Below are positions 46,223 through 58,553 of a stretch of DNA of 64,000 nucleotides, piece by piece; within the stretch, counting starts at the first letter, position 1, and the number at the start of each line of letters is the position of its first letter. The translations under genes and the position numbers were made by a program. Below the pieces are notes generated by a model that was given only the letters and a program-made list of their open reading frames with translations, had not been told where the DNA came from and ran no database searches. The stretch is from NCBI GenBank assembly GCA_037176705.1, contig CM073886.1:130602001-130666000 (forward strand), written 5' to 3'. The stretch is from Molossus alvarezi (taxonomy: Eukaryota > Chordata > Mammalia > Chiroptera > Molossidae).

Positions 46223-47301
46223 TCCAGAAGTCTTGCTTAGAAAAGGTGTCGGGTGACCCCACAGACTGACATTTCTGGCTCAGGCCCTCCCTGGGAGGGC
46301 TTGTAATCTTCATGGAAAGACAGGCCGTATGAAGACCACAGACAATAGCAGCACTCTGAGTTCTTTGAGGAACGCGACAATGAAACTAACCTGTCCCCAT
46401 ATATAAGTGACGGTCTCTACACCACCTCCCGGAACAGCAGGGACCTTGATCCCTGAAGGTTAGGTCTCCGGCGGTCAGAGGCGCATCTCAGGCTCCTGGC
46501 CCATCCTCCCAGCGCCTGGCATTCAGTGACCACCACCTGAATGAGCAAGCAGAACCGGCATTGCGGAGTTAGAGCAGAGAGCGGTGAGAAATCCACGACA
46601 TGAGGGCATCTTCGCGGCACAGGTCGGCTGGGGGACCAGCTCCATCTGACCAAATCCAGCGCCTCTCGTTCTAACATCATTTCCTTCTCTTCTCTACTGG
46701 TGAATGTAAACTCATGCAATCTCAACAAAACATTCAACATGCGACATACTGATCAGTTAGGAAGGCCTGGTGGCACCTCCGAAGACATTCTTAACAGTTC
46801 TCAAGGGAAGACCTGTACCTCGAAACCCAGTGGAAAACTGTACTGACATAACAGAAAGATATGCCTGAGACCATTGCTAGCACTATGTGAATAATGTATT
46901 TATACATGTAGCTTTCAAATGCGAAAATACATATTCTTTCTACTTAGATAAAAAATACGTAATATTCATTCCAAGGATGTTCTTAAATGTGGTGGTGTTC
47001 AACACATATATTTGAGATACTAGAATTTGTTCCTTAGACAACCCACTTTGTACTTCCGATATTTCCTTAAGTGTTTTGATAACAGTCACACTAATTTATG
47101 ACTCTTCTTTCTGCATTTGAAGCCTACTTTATTATTTTATACATAGTAACTTGCAAATAAATGTAAATTATTTTATTTATTGTGTGCAATTGATCTAGTT
47201 TTAATGGTTTTTAGTTTCCCATTTACAGTATTTTAAAAGCTGAGCAGCTACTCTGTATTAATTCGCATTGTCTTAGAATATATACATGCAAATGAGAAAA
47301 T

Positions 47302-47346
47302 GATGTATATATGTGTGTGTGAGTGTGTATTTATATATATATACAT
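47302..47346. repeat. TA/TG simple repeat
   Basis: 'gtatatatgtgtgtgtgagt' followed by TATA units. Confidence 0.75.
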
Positions 47347-47451
47347 AAAGTGACAGGCTAATTAATATTTATGAACATATTTGCATTGATTCAACACAAT
47401 AGTCAATCTGAGAAAAAAAAATGGTTTTGTTTTATACTCATCATGCTTTTT

Positions 47452-47716
47452 TATTTTTTGGTAATCCTCACTGGAAGATTATTTTTCCATTGATTTTTAG
47501 AGAGAATGGAAGGGAGGGAGTGGGGTGAGAGAGACAGAGACAGAGAAATATCAATGTGAGAGACACATCAATTGGTTGCCTCCTGCATGTGTCCCAGTTG
47601 GGGTCAGGAATCAAGCCTAAAACCCATGTATGTACCTTTGCCCTTGGCCGGGAGTCAAACCGGTGATCTTTTGGTGCAAGAGCTGATGCTCTAACCACTG
47701 ACCCACAGTGGCCAGG
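47452..47716 (-). mobile_element. VES SINE, reverse orientation
   Basis: Inverted tail 'taatcctcactggaagatta', 'ttttccattgatttttagag', GA-rich body, 'acctttgcccttggccggga' and inverted head 'ctaaccactgacccacagtg' then 'gccagg'. Short flank 'gcttttt' on both sides. Confidence 0.9.
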
Positions 47717-47723
47717 GCTTTTT

Positions 47724-49561
47724 CGTTCTTACTTTATAACCTGAGTCACTAATTCTCACGGACATTGTTTTATGAATTATCTTGAATGATATTAGTTTCA
47801 AACATCCATCAGGTGACCATAAGCTTACATTTCTGCTATCAGATGGCATAGAGCACTGAGAAACATAAAATAAGAAGTAATGGTTTTCACTGGGTTGATC
47901 AAAATGGGCAACAGCATCGCATCACTGAAATTCTCTTTTTTTGAGCTTCCGGAGTATCTTCCTTATGGAGCTTTGACACAATGTTTGCAGGGCTCTTTAC
48001 TGGTGTTTCAGCATTTTCAGCCCCCTCTACAAGGACGTCTTTGAATGCGGTGAAGCAGCAGGTGCATCTTTGTTCTGCTTCAGTGAGTTCTCCCATGGCA
48101 ACTGGGCACGAGCGTTGGAAAAGTTTCTCTAAGCTGGGCAGGCAGGCATGAGCTAACGACTCACCGTTTTCTGTTTCACTCCCTTTCTTCCAACATCTAC
48201 TATTCTTCCATCGATCCTCTTTAGACATTGACATACCTACTTGTTCTTCCTGCTTCGACACAGCAATGAGGACAGAGACTACCGCATGTGTGCAATTCAG
48301 AACACTGCGTCAGAAACATGGCAAACACAACGTGTTCCTGAGTCAATGCGCCACAGTCCCAGCCTCTCCCGATTCCCTTGGCCCTGAGGAATCCTGGTCT
48401 TTGCCTGAGTTGCCTATGTCCTAAGTCTACCACCTGTTTCGGGCTCCCTGTGGGCAAGGACCACACTTAGACAAAGGCTCTTCCTCCGTCAACAGCAACA
48501 TGGTGGGAGCTGCAGGAATCCAGTGCCAGGAGGTGGCATTGAGTGGGGAGGGTTTAGGAGGGTGAGTCCCACAGACCGTATGTGCAGGATGGTCGGCTTT
48601 GACTGATGGGGCGCAAGATAAAGGAAGAAGACTGTTCGAAGTTTCAGGGATGCACAAGGACTTTCTAAAGACATGTGCAGGGTCTCCCTCCTGGTGGATC
48701 CCGGGCCAGCCTGGTGAACACTGTCCACTCCCTCCTTTCCTGCCTCACTTCCTTCCTTCTCCCAGCACTGGGTGCCCGCTTTGCTCCCATGTTCTATGAG
48801 AATGCCGGCTGGTGTGTATGTGGAATATTTTTTTGAACAAGGAGCTCAAGTGGCTATTACTTGACTTCTAAGATCTCTGTGCACTTGTAAGATTGTAGAC
48901 TGACGCGACCCATACCACTCGCGGCTGGTGAGCTCCACTGTCACGCTTTGTTAGGCGGGTGGCGTGGAGGAAGTGACCCTGGTCTTTCATACAGCTAACA
49001 GCTGGTACCGCTGCGATTTAAAGTAGCAGAAGTTGCCCACCAAGTAGAGGAAGACGTCGGGTACAGGAGGGTGAAAAGTTCAAGGTAACACTGAAGGTTT
49101 TGGTCTGAGGGACTGTAAAATGATGGTCACACCAACCTTTGGACAGAAAAAGACGATAACCTAGGAGACTAGTTATGGTCCAGAGGCCACTCAGTCCACA
49201 TCATATGTCAATAACGTTTCCTGCTCTCGGCAATTAAAAAGCTGGAATTACCCACTCGTGATCATAAACTCTTCTCCATTAACCACATCTTTGCGCACCT
49301 GCCCTGAAATTCCGTGTTACCAATGGAAATCCTTGTTGCTAGAGGACATTGCCTGCGGTTTATCCCTAAATTGCCTGGTAAAAAGTTATTTGCAAAAACT
49401 ATTAGCTTGTGTATTAATATAACTTCAGAAGAACATCAAATCCTAGCTCAAGAAAGGGCAAGTCATCTCTGCCTCAGGGAGTGTCCGTCTGGCAAGAAGT
49501 TATCTGCAGGTTCTTCAAGGTGAACTGACTGTGAGCAAAACTCAGGTCAATACCCGTCCTT
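47724..49561. other. Single-copy region; ancient repeat traces near 49050-49150
   Basis: A 120-codon open frame on the - strand is listed separately. The part at 49050-49150 ('caaggtaacactgaaggttt') resembles the old LINE-like repeat seen elsewhere in the window. No exon is supported. Confidence 0.35.
47899..48261 (-). other. Unassigned 120-codon open frame
   Basis: The translation is hydrophilic and Lys/Glu/Ser-rich with several cysteines (CTCCFTAF in the middle, RCCCPF at the end). I do not recognise a family. It has no visible promoter, splice context or poly-A mark. It could be chance, an old processed pseudogene fragment or an exon. Confidence 0.2.
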
Positions 49562-49578
49562 AAAAGTAGAGAATCCAG

Positions 49579-49807
49579 CCCTGGCCTGTTTGGCTCAGCG
49601 GTTAGAGCATCGGCCTGCAGTCCAGAGAGACCTGGGTTCAGTTTCAGCTAAGGACACATGCCTCAGTTGCAGTTTGTCCCCGGCCCTGGTTGGTCATGTG
49701 GGTGGCAGCCACTCGATGTGTCCCTTTCACATTGATCTTTCTCTCTCTCCCTCCCACTCTCTCTGAACAAAAAATGGAAAAATGTCCTCGGGTGAGGATA
49801 TAAAAAC
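49579..49807 (+). mobile_element. VES SINE with 17-bp target duplication
   Basis: Head 'ccctggcctgtttggctcag', A-box followed by 'ggttagagcatcggcctgc', body 'cactcgatgtgtccctttc', tail 'gtcctcgggtgaggat'. Flanks aaaagtagagaatccag (49562-49578) and aaaagtggagaatccag (49808-49824), one mismatch. Confidence 0.95.
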
Positions 49808-49824
49808 AAAAGTGGAGAATCCAG

Positions 49825-50389
49825 TCTGCTCGGTCTTCTAAAAGAATGAATGACAAGTGTTGACCTTAAAGAAAAAGTTGCCTAGATATTCGTCCAACAC
49901 CACGGGTTTACTGGGGGCAGGGGAATCGCAATCTGGAATTCATAGCAACGGCGAGCCATGTGCAAGTCCTCTAGCACAAACAGGAAGTCCTTTTGGAAGT
50001 GAGGAGGATTGTTCCAACCAAAGAAGTCTTCCTGTAGGGCTTTGCAACAGGTGTGAGCATGAGAGCTCCCCCTATAGGCAGGCCCTCCTGATTCCAATCT
50101 TGGAGTCTTCTTTACTAAGCTGTATTTTTATTTTTACCCAAGAAAGTTCAAATCAATTAGTTAGCACCTCAGTGTAGTACAATATTGTTTTGAGTAGTAA
50201 TTCAGAGGAAGTAGAATACTTTTGACTAATCTCTAGATCTCTCAATACACTAAAATCTCTGCCTTGTTCAGAGAATCACCTCTGATTTGGGGCAAGTACC
50301 ATGGCAGATGATCAGTTCTATTTTGGAAACAGTGCATTTGCCTTATATAATATAATGCAATCATTTTGTAAGCTAACATTTTTAACATA
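49825..50389. other. Single-copy spacer, no feature seen
   Basis: No repeat, RNA gene or exon could be supported. Confidence 0.4.
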
Positions 50390-50495
50390 CCACGTAGATA
50401 TTATTATCACCATGAGACTGATGCTTACTGAGAGTAATTGACTCCAAATTATATAGACAATAAGTGTCTCTGAATCCTTACTTTCTGTTAAGTAC
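50390..50495 (-). mobile_element. Possible MIR fragment, antisense
   Basis: 'tagatattattatcaccatg' followed by 'actgagagtaattgactcca' and 'tatatagacaataagtgtct' fits a diverged antisense MIR. Confidence 0.45.
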
Positions 50496-51585
50496 CTAAA
50501 CTCATTAGCTATTTAAATAATGGGTATAAAATAAGGGTCATCTAGTTATGATAGGAAAAGTCACTGAGTGTACTTGTCTGGTCGTGTGGGAAAATGGAAA
50601 CATAACACAAGCAATCCTTTTAATTGCAGACTTTACACATCGCTAAGTTCTTATTCACAGGCATAGTCCATGTGGCTTCATTATGCATTTATATTAAAAA
50701 AAAAAACTATACATTTATTCTAATGCTACCATTTATCTGTGAAAACTACCTTGATTCCAATTCAGCGTCCATTAAAAATATTTGCTGGGGAATATTTGCT
50801 GTTTCCCTAGCAACAGTTACCATGTTCATAGACAGTTCTTCCCTGTTCATTCAGCTCCTTTTCCAATCCGACAACTGGCATAAATGTTCATGTATGGCAT
50901 TGAGGTTGGAAATTCAAATTCAATACAGAATGACAAGCTCAAAGTGAAAATATAATCAGAATTAAATCAATGTTTATACTAACACATTGACTAGGGCAAT
51001 TGAACAGACTGCAAGACAAAGTTGGAAAAGCTGCAAACGTCACTTAGGGAAGTTGAACATGACAAGAGAGGATTTATAAATGCTGAGATCACTGTGGGTC
51101 CACTGTGCAGGAAATAGGAAAGACCAGCTAAGTTTGGGGGACTGTCAAACTTTTCTCATTTTTCTGATGACATAGAAAAGCAATTCTCGAGAAAATATGT
51201 TCAAGAGCAGCTCAAGGGATAGAGGAGCCTGCTTCAGGTACACTTCAAAAATAGCCAAGGTTTTTTTTTAATGTTCCTATTTAGCAGATTTCTTAAACCC
51301 AACTGAACTGAGGATACAACTGCAGATCAGGTGGGCACTCACTGTTTGTTGACCCTCATGAGAAATTAGGCTTCTAAAATGAAGTATATGAACATCTCCC
51401 CCCAAAAGCAAAATAATAGCAATTAACAGCTGAGTGCTTACAAAATGACAGAATAAGGGACAGAGTCAGGTCTAGATCACCATCCTCAAGAGGAAGACTT
51501 AGTGTGTCCACTGGTGCAGTTCAAAGGGCACTGAGTGTGACCACCAGCTCAGACCAGTGTATTTCGACCATCGAATCATACATTC
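50496..51585. other. Single-copy region; candidate conserved patch at 50740-50900
   Basis: Repeat-free and AT-rich. The patch contains 'aatatttgctg' twice (from 50777 and 50791) and 'ccctagcaacagttacc', which resembles RFX half-sites. Inference only. Confidence 0.3.
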
Positions 51586-51790
51586 ATTTTCTGTTATTTA
51601 TTGATCCATCCACTTATTCATTCAACATGTATTTATCGAGTGCCTACCACGTGCCACACTGTGCTCAGTGTTGGATCAAATGTAGTAAATGGATCTGGGA
51701 AGAATGACAGTTTGGTGAAGATAAAGACAGCCCATCAGGAGAGGACGGAAGCAGAGGACTGCCCAGGAGTCAGACATCTGAGCTTGTCCT
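51586..51790 (+). mobile_element. Ancient mammalian repeat, family not assigned
   Basis: 'cttattcattcaacatgtat', 'ttatcgagtgcctaccacgt' and 'gccacactgtgctcagtgtt' are the hallmark phrases of a very common old mammalian repeat. I cannot name the family with certainty. Confidence 0.55.
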
Positions 51791-54540
51791 TTACCATGTA
51801 CAGCCTGTAGGACACTGAACACACACTCCGTCTTTCCAGCTCACCCTATTAATCTTACACGTGCTAAAGAGAGCCACAAACAATACAAGGTTTACATTCT
51901 CATGCCGAATTTTCGACATTGTAAAATACTCCACACATGTAAGTGTAACCATTCCACTGTAAGAGAGCGGCCCTGGGTGTGGCCACAGACAATCCCTCCT
52001 CCTCCGCTGCCCGCTCCAACCGCTGTGCCCAGCCAGCTGTTCTCTGTCCCTTGTTTGAGATCTAGACTAGGTCCCCAACTTCACTGGGCTCTCTCAGACA
52101 GCGAATTTCTCCCAGTAGCATTTTGTCAATAAGTTTCCCATTTCATTCATTTAAAAATGTCCAGTTTTCTATCATAAGGAAGCGTTGGCATGTCATTCAG
52201 ATCTCGTCATGGGGAAGAGGGTGTGATTAGCTTCTGGTCTATTTCATTGTGTCTTGTGTCTATTCTCCCTTTTGACCTCCACCTGAGCCACTGCCTCGTG
52301 CCCACTGAGTTGGAACCAGGGAAGAGGGACAGATGGGAACAATAAAGGTCTCAGTGGGCAGTGCTGCTGGGGTTGAGCCTTGATAACCAAGGACATTCAG
52401 CACTGGATATTCTAGGAGCCCCATGGGGTGTTTTATCTACTCTTCATGGACCCACTCATTCAGGGACCTCTCTCCTCTTCTCTAGCAAGTCACTCCATGT
52501 CTCCTGTCAGCCTCTGGCTTTCAAGGTGAAGTCCCCAAAGAAGCTCCCTGGTTGGGTTCCATAACCTGCCCAGAGTTCTCTTTTTGCTGCACAACCCAAT
52601 TCTGGTCCACAAGAAATTTCATGTCTCCTTTGCTACAAGAAACTCGGAAATGTAAGTCATGCCCAATACAGCCCTCTCTCCTCCGCCACAGCAGGCCAGC
52701 CTGCCCTCACCACCTCTGGCTCAAGGGGGTAGTCACACTCATTGTGTCTGCCTTTCAGAGTGTGTTGAACTTTCCTAAAAATAATAGTAAGTAATGACCC
52801 GGACCCATAAACTCACTGAAGTCAGAGTTGCCTAACCAGGTCAAGAGTCATGATTTCGGTCAACTGCTTATGTCCAAATGCCACAGATGGGTTTGAAAAT
52901 TTTTCTTCCTACAATATAATCTGTTGCTTTCAAAGCAAATGAGTTCCAGTGGGTAATAGTATTAAATGAAATGCTAAATGTTTATGTTTTGAAGACAGGA
53001 GCACAATGAACCCTCGTTGCGTGCCTATTTTGTGTTGCTGCAAGGATTAAAGGATGCGGGCTTTGTGGTAAAGTAATGCATGTTCACTGTTAAAATAGAA
53101 TAAAATAAAATAAAAAAAAGCCTACTTTCCACTAGCAATTTTCTGGGCTTAACTAGTGCATAAAAGCTGGGACCATAATGATACTGAAATCCAATATTGT
53201 GCCACTAAACCCAAGGCAGACTTTCCTAATTGTCAGATGGACTCTGTGTGTCAACTCTCATTTAATGAAATGGAGGCATCGAGGTAGGTTTTTCCTCTAT
53301 CTCCAGTGTTAATCTCAGGTCTGCCAAAGCAGGAAAGCTAAAATGGATTTGATTTGTGAACTAAAATCCACTGCTTTAATAGAGCTTTCAAAAGGTTTTT
53401 GGAATATTAGTTTTTCCGAAGGAAAAGCAGTCTGATGCATGTACTATAAACACAGTGCCATTTTTGACAAGAAAACTAAAATTCGGAGATGCATCACTGT
53501 ATCTCAGGGTGTCATTTATTGAATAAAAGGTCTATGAGTCTCTCATACAAACCACAGGAAATAGAGGTAATCGCACCCTACAAGGACCACCCTGAAAGGT
53601 AGGAGTTTCATGCTGTCTCAGTTTATCAAAACATGTTCCTTAGAAGTATGTTCCGCCTTCTTTCTAATATGAAGGGTGTTATTTCATGCAGAGAGAAGGG
53701 TGAGAATACATGTGTCTTAGATGCTTTCGTAAAACACGTCGCTGCTACATAGGCCTGCGTGTCTCAGTCTGACTGTACCTGCTGTAGATGAGAATTAGAC
53801 ACCAGAACCCTGGGCCCGCACCCACGCTCCACCCTGAGATCTTGCTCATCACATAACGTTGATCGGGTGTAGTCCAGTCCCTCGGAAAGTGACTAGATGT
53901 CTGAGATCTTCCGAACTTCCCTGGGGAAGTGCTCAGCATGAAAAATGCTTCCCACATCGCCCTGGGCTTGAACCGCCGACCAAACCGTATCTTACAAGGG
54001 AGTCGACATTATTCGCCCAGTAAATATTCACTGATCTGATTTTTACTCTGACCACGCATCTAAACCTGGAGGTCATTTCACTTGACCTCCAAAATCTGAG
54101 TAAATTAGAAACACTTTTGCCTTTCATTTTTCTCTCCAATGTATAGAATACCAGATAGAATTATGCAAATATCAGAGCCCTGACGGGGAATAAATGTCTC
54201 AGTTCTGTCTGCACAATTAATGAAATCGAAGCGAGGGGGGATGTGACCTTCTGTGGGACAATCAGCCTCTCAGAAGATCCGATCTGAGGCATTTTATAAC
54301 GTCCCATCCGTTTATTTATTTACCTCTGCTCGAGTCCATTATCATGTAACTGGAGAAAGAAGGAAGAAAAAGTCACAAACACATGCAGGAAAAAAAGTTA
54401 TCCAAATAATCTTAAATAAGTTAACCAAACAATCTTGGTAGAGTGCTTTCAACAAAAATATTTACTCATTTTTTTTTCACAAATTAAATTATTTTTGTGT
54501 GGTTCCTCAGACTCCTTGCGATTCTAGACCACAGTGGTTA
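51791..54540. other. Single-copy region, no gene seen
   Basis: An AAAAT-type simple run lies at 53094-53119. No exon or RNA gene could be supported. Confidence 0.4.
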
Positions 54541-54700
54541 CTAATAAAAGGTTCAAAGGAATCACAAATAAATAAAACAGGGTCTCTGTCCTCAAGATGC
54601 ACACAGGCTTAGAGGAAGACAGAGCCGCACAAGAAGGCTGTAGGCAGAGTGATGGATTGTCAAGGAGACACAAGACAGAGGTTTGCCCTTAAAAAGCAAC
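54541..54700 (+). mobile_element. Ancient mammalian repeat fragment, family not assigned
   Basis: 'acagggtctctgtcctcaag' and 'acacaggcttagaggaagac' resemble the internal part of the repeat at 51586-51790. Low certainty. Confidence 0.35.
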
Positions 54701-55348
54701 AGCATTGCTATTAGGGTGAACCGATGAGCTGGTTTTATAAAAACCACCAAATTCATAATAATAAGGGAGTTTATAAAATGTTTCTTCAGAGTAGGCATCA
54801 CATTATCTGAACAATCTGGAACTCAAATGAAACTTTCATTATGAAAATCACCATCGCTGGGAACCTCTTTTCAAAGGTTCATTTTGTGGCTTTTTCATGT
54901 AAATTCAAAAACATAATGAAAGGTTCACGTTAGAAAGTCAACAGTGTGAATTTGCATCTATTCATAAATAAATAAAGAGAGAAGAAAAAGAAAGAGTGGG
55001 AAATATCAACCTCCTGTTGCCGGCTCGGCCTGGGGTACCTGAGGGACCCAGGACCTCCCAGTCCTGCTGCTCTAACACTGCATACGACACCCGCAGGTGG
55101 ACAGATATGTCACTGACCAGCCCCTGGGTCCCCTGCTTTTTTGGTTGTTGTTACTTTTTACTTAAAATCAAAGGCCTAACTACTGCCACATGAAGTAAAT
55201 AGAGGAATAAATAAAAACATTTAGCCAAACAAATCATAACTAAGCATCATCATAAGAAAGAAAAGCACTTACATCTCCCTCCATGATGAAAATGAGACCA
55301 CATAATGGTCTGGAGTGTAGAATAGATGTGTTCTGTATATGTGATTCA

Positions 55349-55349
<1 letters not shown>
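54701..55349. other. Single-copy spacer, no feature seen
   Basis: No repeat, RNA gene or exon could be supported. Confidence 0.4.
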
Positions 55350-55384
<35 letters not shown>

Positions 55385-55432
55385 TCATACATACACACAC
55401 ATACATATGCACACACACATACACTCATACAT
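55350..55432. repeat. (CA)n microsatellite, then degenerate CA/TACA repeat
   Basis: About 16 uninterrupted CA units to 55382, followed by 'attcatacatacacacacat' and similar units. Confidence 0.95.
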
Positions 55433-55571
55433 GTATTGATTGCATTATCGTTGACCCTCTAATGTGAACTAATAGGTGTGAAAACTCTGTACAAACTATA
55501 AGGTACAATGTAACATAACCTTCTAATCATCGGCTTTAGTGAAAAATGGTTTTGTTGGAGAGACTTAGTCT

Positions 55572-55785
55572 TCTTTTTTAAAAACGTTTTTCTTTATTGA
55601 TTTTAAAGAGAGTGGAAGAAAGAGGGAGAGAGAGAAACATTGATGAGAGAGAACATCGACTGGTCGCCTCCTGCATGCCCCCCACTGGGGATCAGGCCCA
55701 CAACTTGGGCATGTGCCCTGACCCGGAATTGAACTGGTGACCTCTTGGGTGGATGCTCAACTAGTGAGCCACACTGGCTGGATGT
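55572..55785 (-). mobile_element. VES SINE, reverse orientation, with target duplication
   Basis: Inverted tail 'tttctttattgattttaaag', body 'gaaacattgatgagagagaa', 'acttgggcatgtgccctgac', inverted B-box 'ggaattgaactggtgacc' and head 'gagccacactggctgg'. Flanks gacttagtct (55562-55571) and gacttagcct (55786-55795). Confidence 0.92.
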
Positions 55786-55795
55786 GACTTAGCCT

Positions 55796-56559
55796 GTTTA
55801 GCAATTGTCTTCCTACTCAGAAACCACGGGAAATGCAGAACAGTGGGTCTGAGTCTTAGGAGAGGAGAAAGAGGCATTGTGAGCAGAAGACAAGCATTCA
55901 CTTGGGGAACCTTCCTCACAAGTGGGGACACCTCCTTGGATCAAACACAGAGCCAGGGGTCTCTGTGGGAAAGTCCCCTGGCCGCCAGTGATGGGTTCTA
56001 TGGATGTGAGTGAGGCCGGGGCCCGGGTCCTGCCCGCAGCGGGAGGTGCCCTCTCTTCGGTCACAATACAGAAATTGGACTAGAGCCAGTGAGCTCTCTG
56101 CTGTTTTTACTCCAGATGAAACCCGGACCAAGACGGGAGATCTGCGCGCGTAATGTTCTCTGTGGCACTGGGGCCCACCGGAGGGGTGTCCCTTGAGCAA
56201 ACGATCCCAGGTCATCACGTCTCACACAGAACTCCCCTTCCTGCTTCTTTCGCTTATTAAAAAATGCAAATGCGGTGCTCCCTGATGAATAATTCCTCCC
56301 GACATTTGCATAGGTTAGTGCAGATGTAGCAAGTACATCGCTCACACTGTCACGTGGAATCTAACCCGCGTCTTCGTGAGAGCCAACGCAATGCAATGAC
56401 ACCCAGGTACAGTCTGCAGTCACCGGCGATGGGGTGACCCTCGGGGAAAACAAAGTCGGGGTGACCCTCGGGGAAACAAAGTCGCTCTGAAAAGCTGCGT
56501 AATTCCCAGCGCACCACCGAAGACAGGGTTTGTCCTCAAAGCTGAAAGGGAAAACGAAG
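55796..56559. other. Single-copy region, no gene seen
   Basis: GC rises after 55970. A tandem duplication is listed at 56431-56483. No exon supported. Confidence 0.4.
56431..56483. repeat. Two-copy tandem duplication, 26-27 bp unit
   Basis: 'ggggtgaccctcggggaaa' plus 'acaaagtc' at 56431-56457 is repeated with one base less at 56458-56483. Confidence 0.92.
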
Positions 56560-57400
56560 GGAAATCTCGGTGCGTGAAACTCGTGGCCTCGTTGAGGTGT
56601 GGCTTCTGCTCACAGAGAACGATTCACGCAGCTTTCCTGTGGACACTCGACCCACGCGTGTCCTGCAGACCTAGAAACGCTGACCCCGACCGGGTTGAAG
56701 GCGTCGCCCTGATACTGAGCGGCCCCTGTCCAGGTGTCCAGAGTCTCTCCAAATACGCCCGGGGGTTTCCAGCCCACCCGCCTCTGCTGTGGATTTGCCC
56801 TTAATTCTCTCAGGTGCTGAACAAACTCCTGTTTGCAGACGCGCCGGGAGCAGGGGAGGAGAATGTCGCACGATCCGCCCTGTCACCGCAGAGCCCAGGA
56901 CCCGAGCCTAGGAGAACCGCGTTCACTGTGCAGACCCGTGGCCCCGAGCGCCCGGCGTAGCGTCCTGAATCCGGGCAGGGGGAAAGGGGCCCAAATGAGC
57001 GTCTCTTGCCTGGGCCACGTGTCCTCCTGAGACAAGGAGAGGCTCTGTGGAGGGATCTGGTGACAAATCAGTCCAGTTGAGAATAAAATGATATAAAGGA
57101 AAATGTCACAGCTTAAGACACGTGGACAAAACACGCGGAGAAACCACACGGCGTGGACAACACCGAAGGGTACACCAAGGCGGGAACGCGCGGTGCTGAC
57201 CGCTGCGGGGATTCGGCTGCACTGCGCTCGGGGAATCACTGCGCCCGCGGGAGACGCAGTTCCCACGTGGGGCGCTCACCACCGTGTGTTCCTAGGGAAC
57301 CGTCTCCTGGGCGACGAGCCACCAGTTCTTGCGCTTTATCTGAGCCTGCGAACGTTAATGTAATCGCGGGAGCCGGGATGCAGCCCCGGGTTCTAGTAAG
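56560..57400. other. CpG-island-like region in two blocks without a recognisable gene
   Basis: CpG is dense at 56640-57000 and again at 57115-57400 (up to 9 CpG per 60 bp), separated by an AT-richer gap. No interspersed repeat is present. Open frames overlap on both strands and carry no known domain. Confidence 0.55.
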
Positions 57401-58326
57401 CTAGGGATCTTCCAAAACTCCAATTCTGTTCAGACATCATTAGATGAAATTTCGATCAGGATATAGTTTAGAGAGCAAAGCAACCACATTTCCATTCCAT
57501 TAAATCAATCAATCAAACAAACCCAACCCAAAACGAAAACACGGTCTGCGTGGGAGTTTCAAACAGCACAATGAAATTATTTGCCATCCTCTGCAACCCC
57601 AGTGTTCATGGAAATCCCATTACCCGTCATTTCGCTGTAGATGGGGAAACTGGGCGTTTAGGGGAAACGCTTGTTTTAGGAAAAGCTATTTTTGTGCGTC
57701 AGACGCAGAGCCAAGGCTTCTCGTGCCTGGGGAACTTTCTGGGCCGGTTGGACAGAGGCTGCGTGGAGCGTGGGGCGAGCCCTTTGCTCACAGCCCTGCT
57801 CCCACAGCTCCTGTCCCCTTTGTCAACCTCAAAGCCTCGCCCCTTCCCCGGTGACCAGGCAGAGGCCAAAAAAAAAAAAAAAAAAAAGGATGCAAGTCCA
57901 TACAAGGCCAGGGGCCCTCTGCTACCAACAATAACACCCTGCTAAGCTGGGACAGGGAGCGTGGAGGGTGAAAGTCAGGTGTCACTGGTTCTATGCAGGG
58001 CATCTTAGAAATAAGGCAGCAAAAGCATTGCTCATTCAGAGTCTCGTCTGCGAATCCAAGGGGTGGGGCCATGGATAAGGCAGAAGAGAAAAACAAACTA
58101 TGATCACAGGGTTGATGGCTCCAGCGAGTTGGCAGAACCTGTGACCCCCAAAGCAGGGCCCTCCAGCTGCCATGCGCCCTCGCGGGTCCATTCCAGCGCC
58201 CACCCAGGCTGTCTACTGCATCACACCGCTGCCGCCGCCAGGTTTATCTAGAACGGTGTCAAAAACAAACTTAAAATTCCAAGTACTTAAATAGATCCAG
58301 ATAGAAATAGAAGTGTATCTATTTAT
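57401..58326. other. Single-copy region with an isolated poly-A run
   Basis: A run of 20 A lies at 57868-57887 without a VES or L1 tail in front of it. No gene supported. Confidence 0.4.
57868..57887. repeat. Poly-A run
   Basis: Twenty uninterrupted A, preceded by GC-rich single-copy sequence without AATAAA. Confidence 0.9.
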
Positions 58327-58340
58327 AAAGGGGCATGGAG

Positions 58341-58553
58341 CCCTGGCCAGTGCGGCTCAGTTGGTTGAGCGTCACCCTGTGCACTGAGAGGTCACTGCTT
58401 CGACTGCAGTCAGGGCACGGCCCGGGTTGCAGGCTTGATGCCCAGAAGGGGGTGGGCAGGAGACAACCCATCCATGTTTCTCTCTCTCATCCATGTTTTT
58501 CTCTCTCTCCTTCTCCCTTCCTCTCCTGCTAAAATCAATAAAAACCTATTTTA
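58341..58553 (+). mobile_element. VES SINE
   Basis: Head 'ccctggccagtgcggctcag', degraded B-box ('gcttcgactgcagtc'), CT-rich body with 'catccatgttt' twice and 'aaaatcaataaaaacc' end. Flanks aaaggggcatggag and aaaggaggttggag differ at three positions. Confidence 0.9.

Larger units (their letters stand above)
45571..47443. other. Single-copy region, no gene seen
   Basis: It contains the palindrome at 46202-46222 and a TA/TG simple run at 47302-47346. The open frames on both strands at 45912-46313 overlap one another, which argues against coding. Confidence 0.4.
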
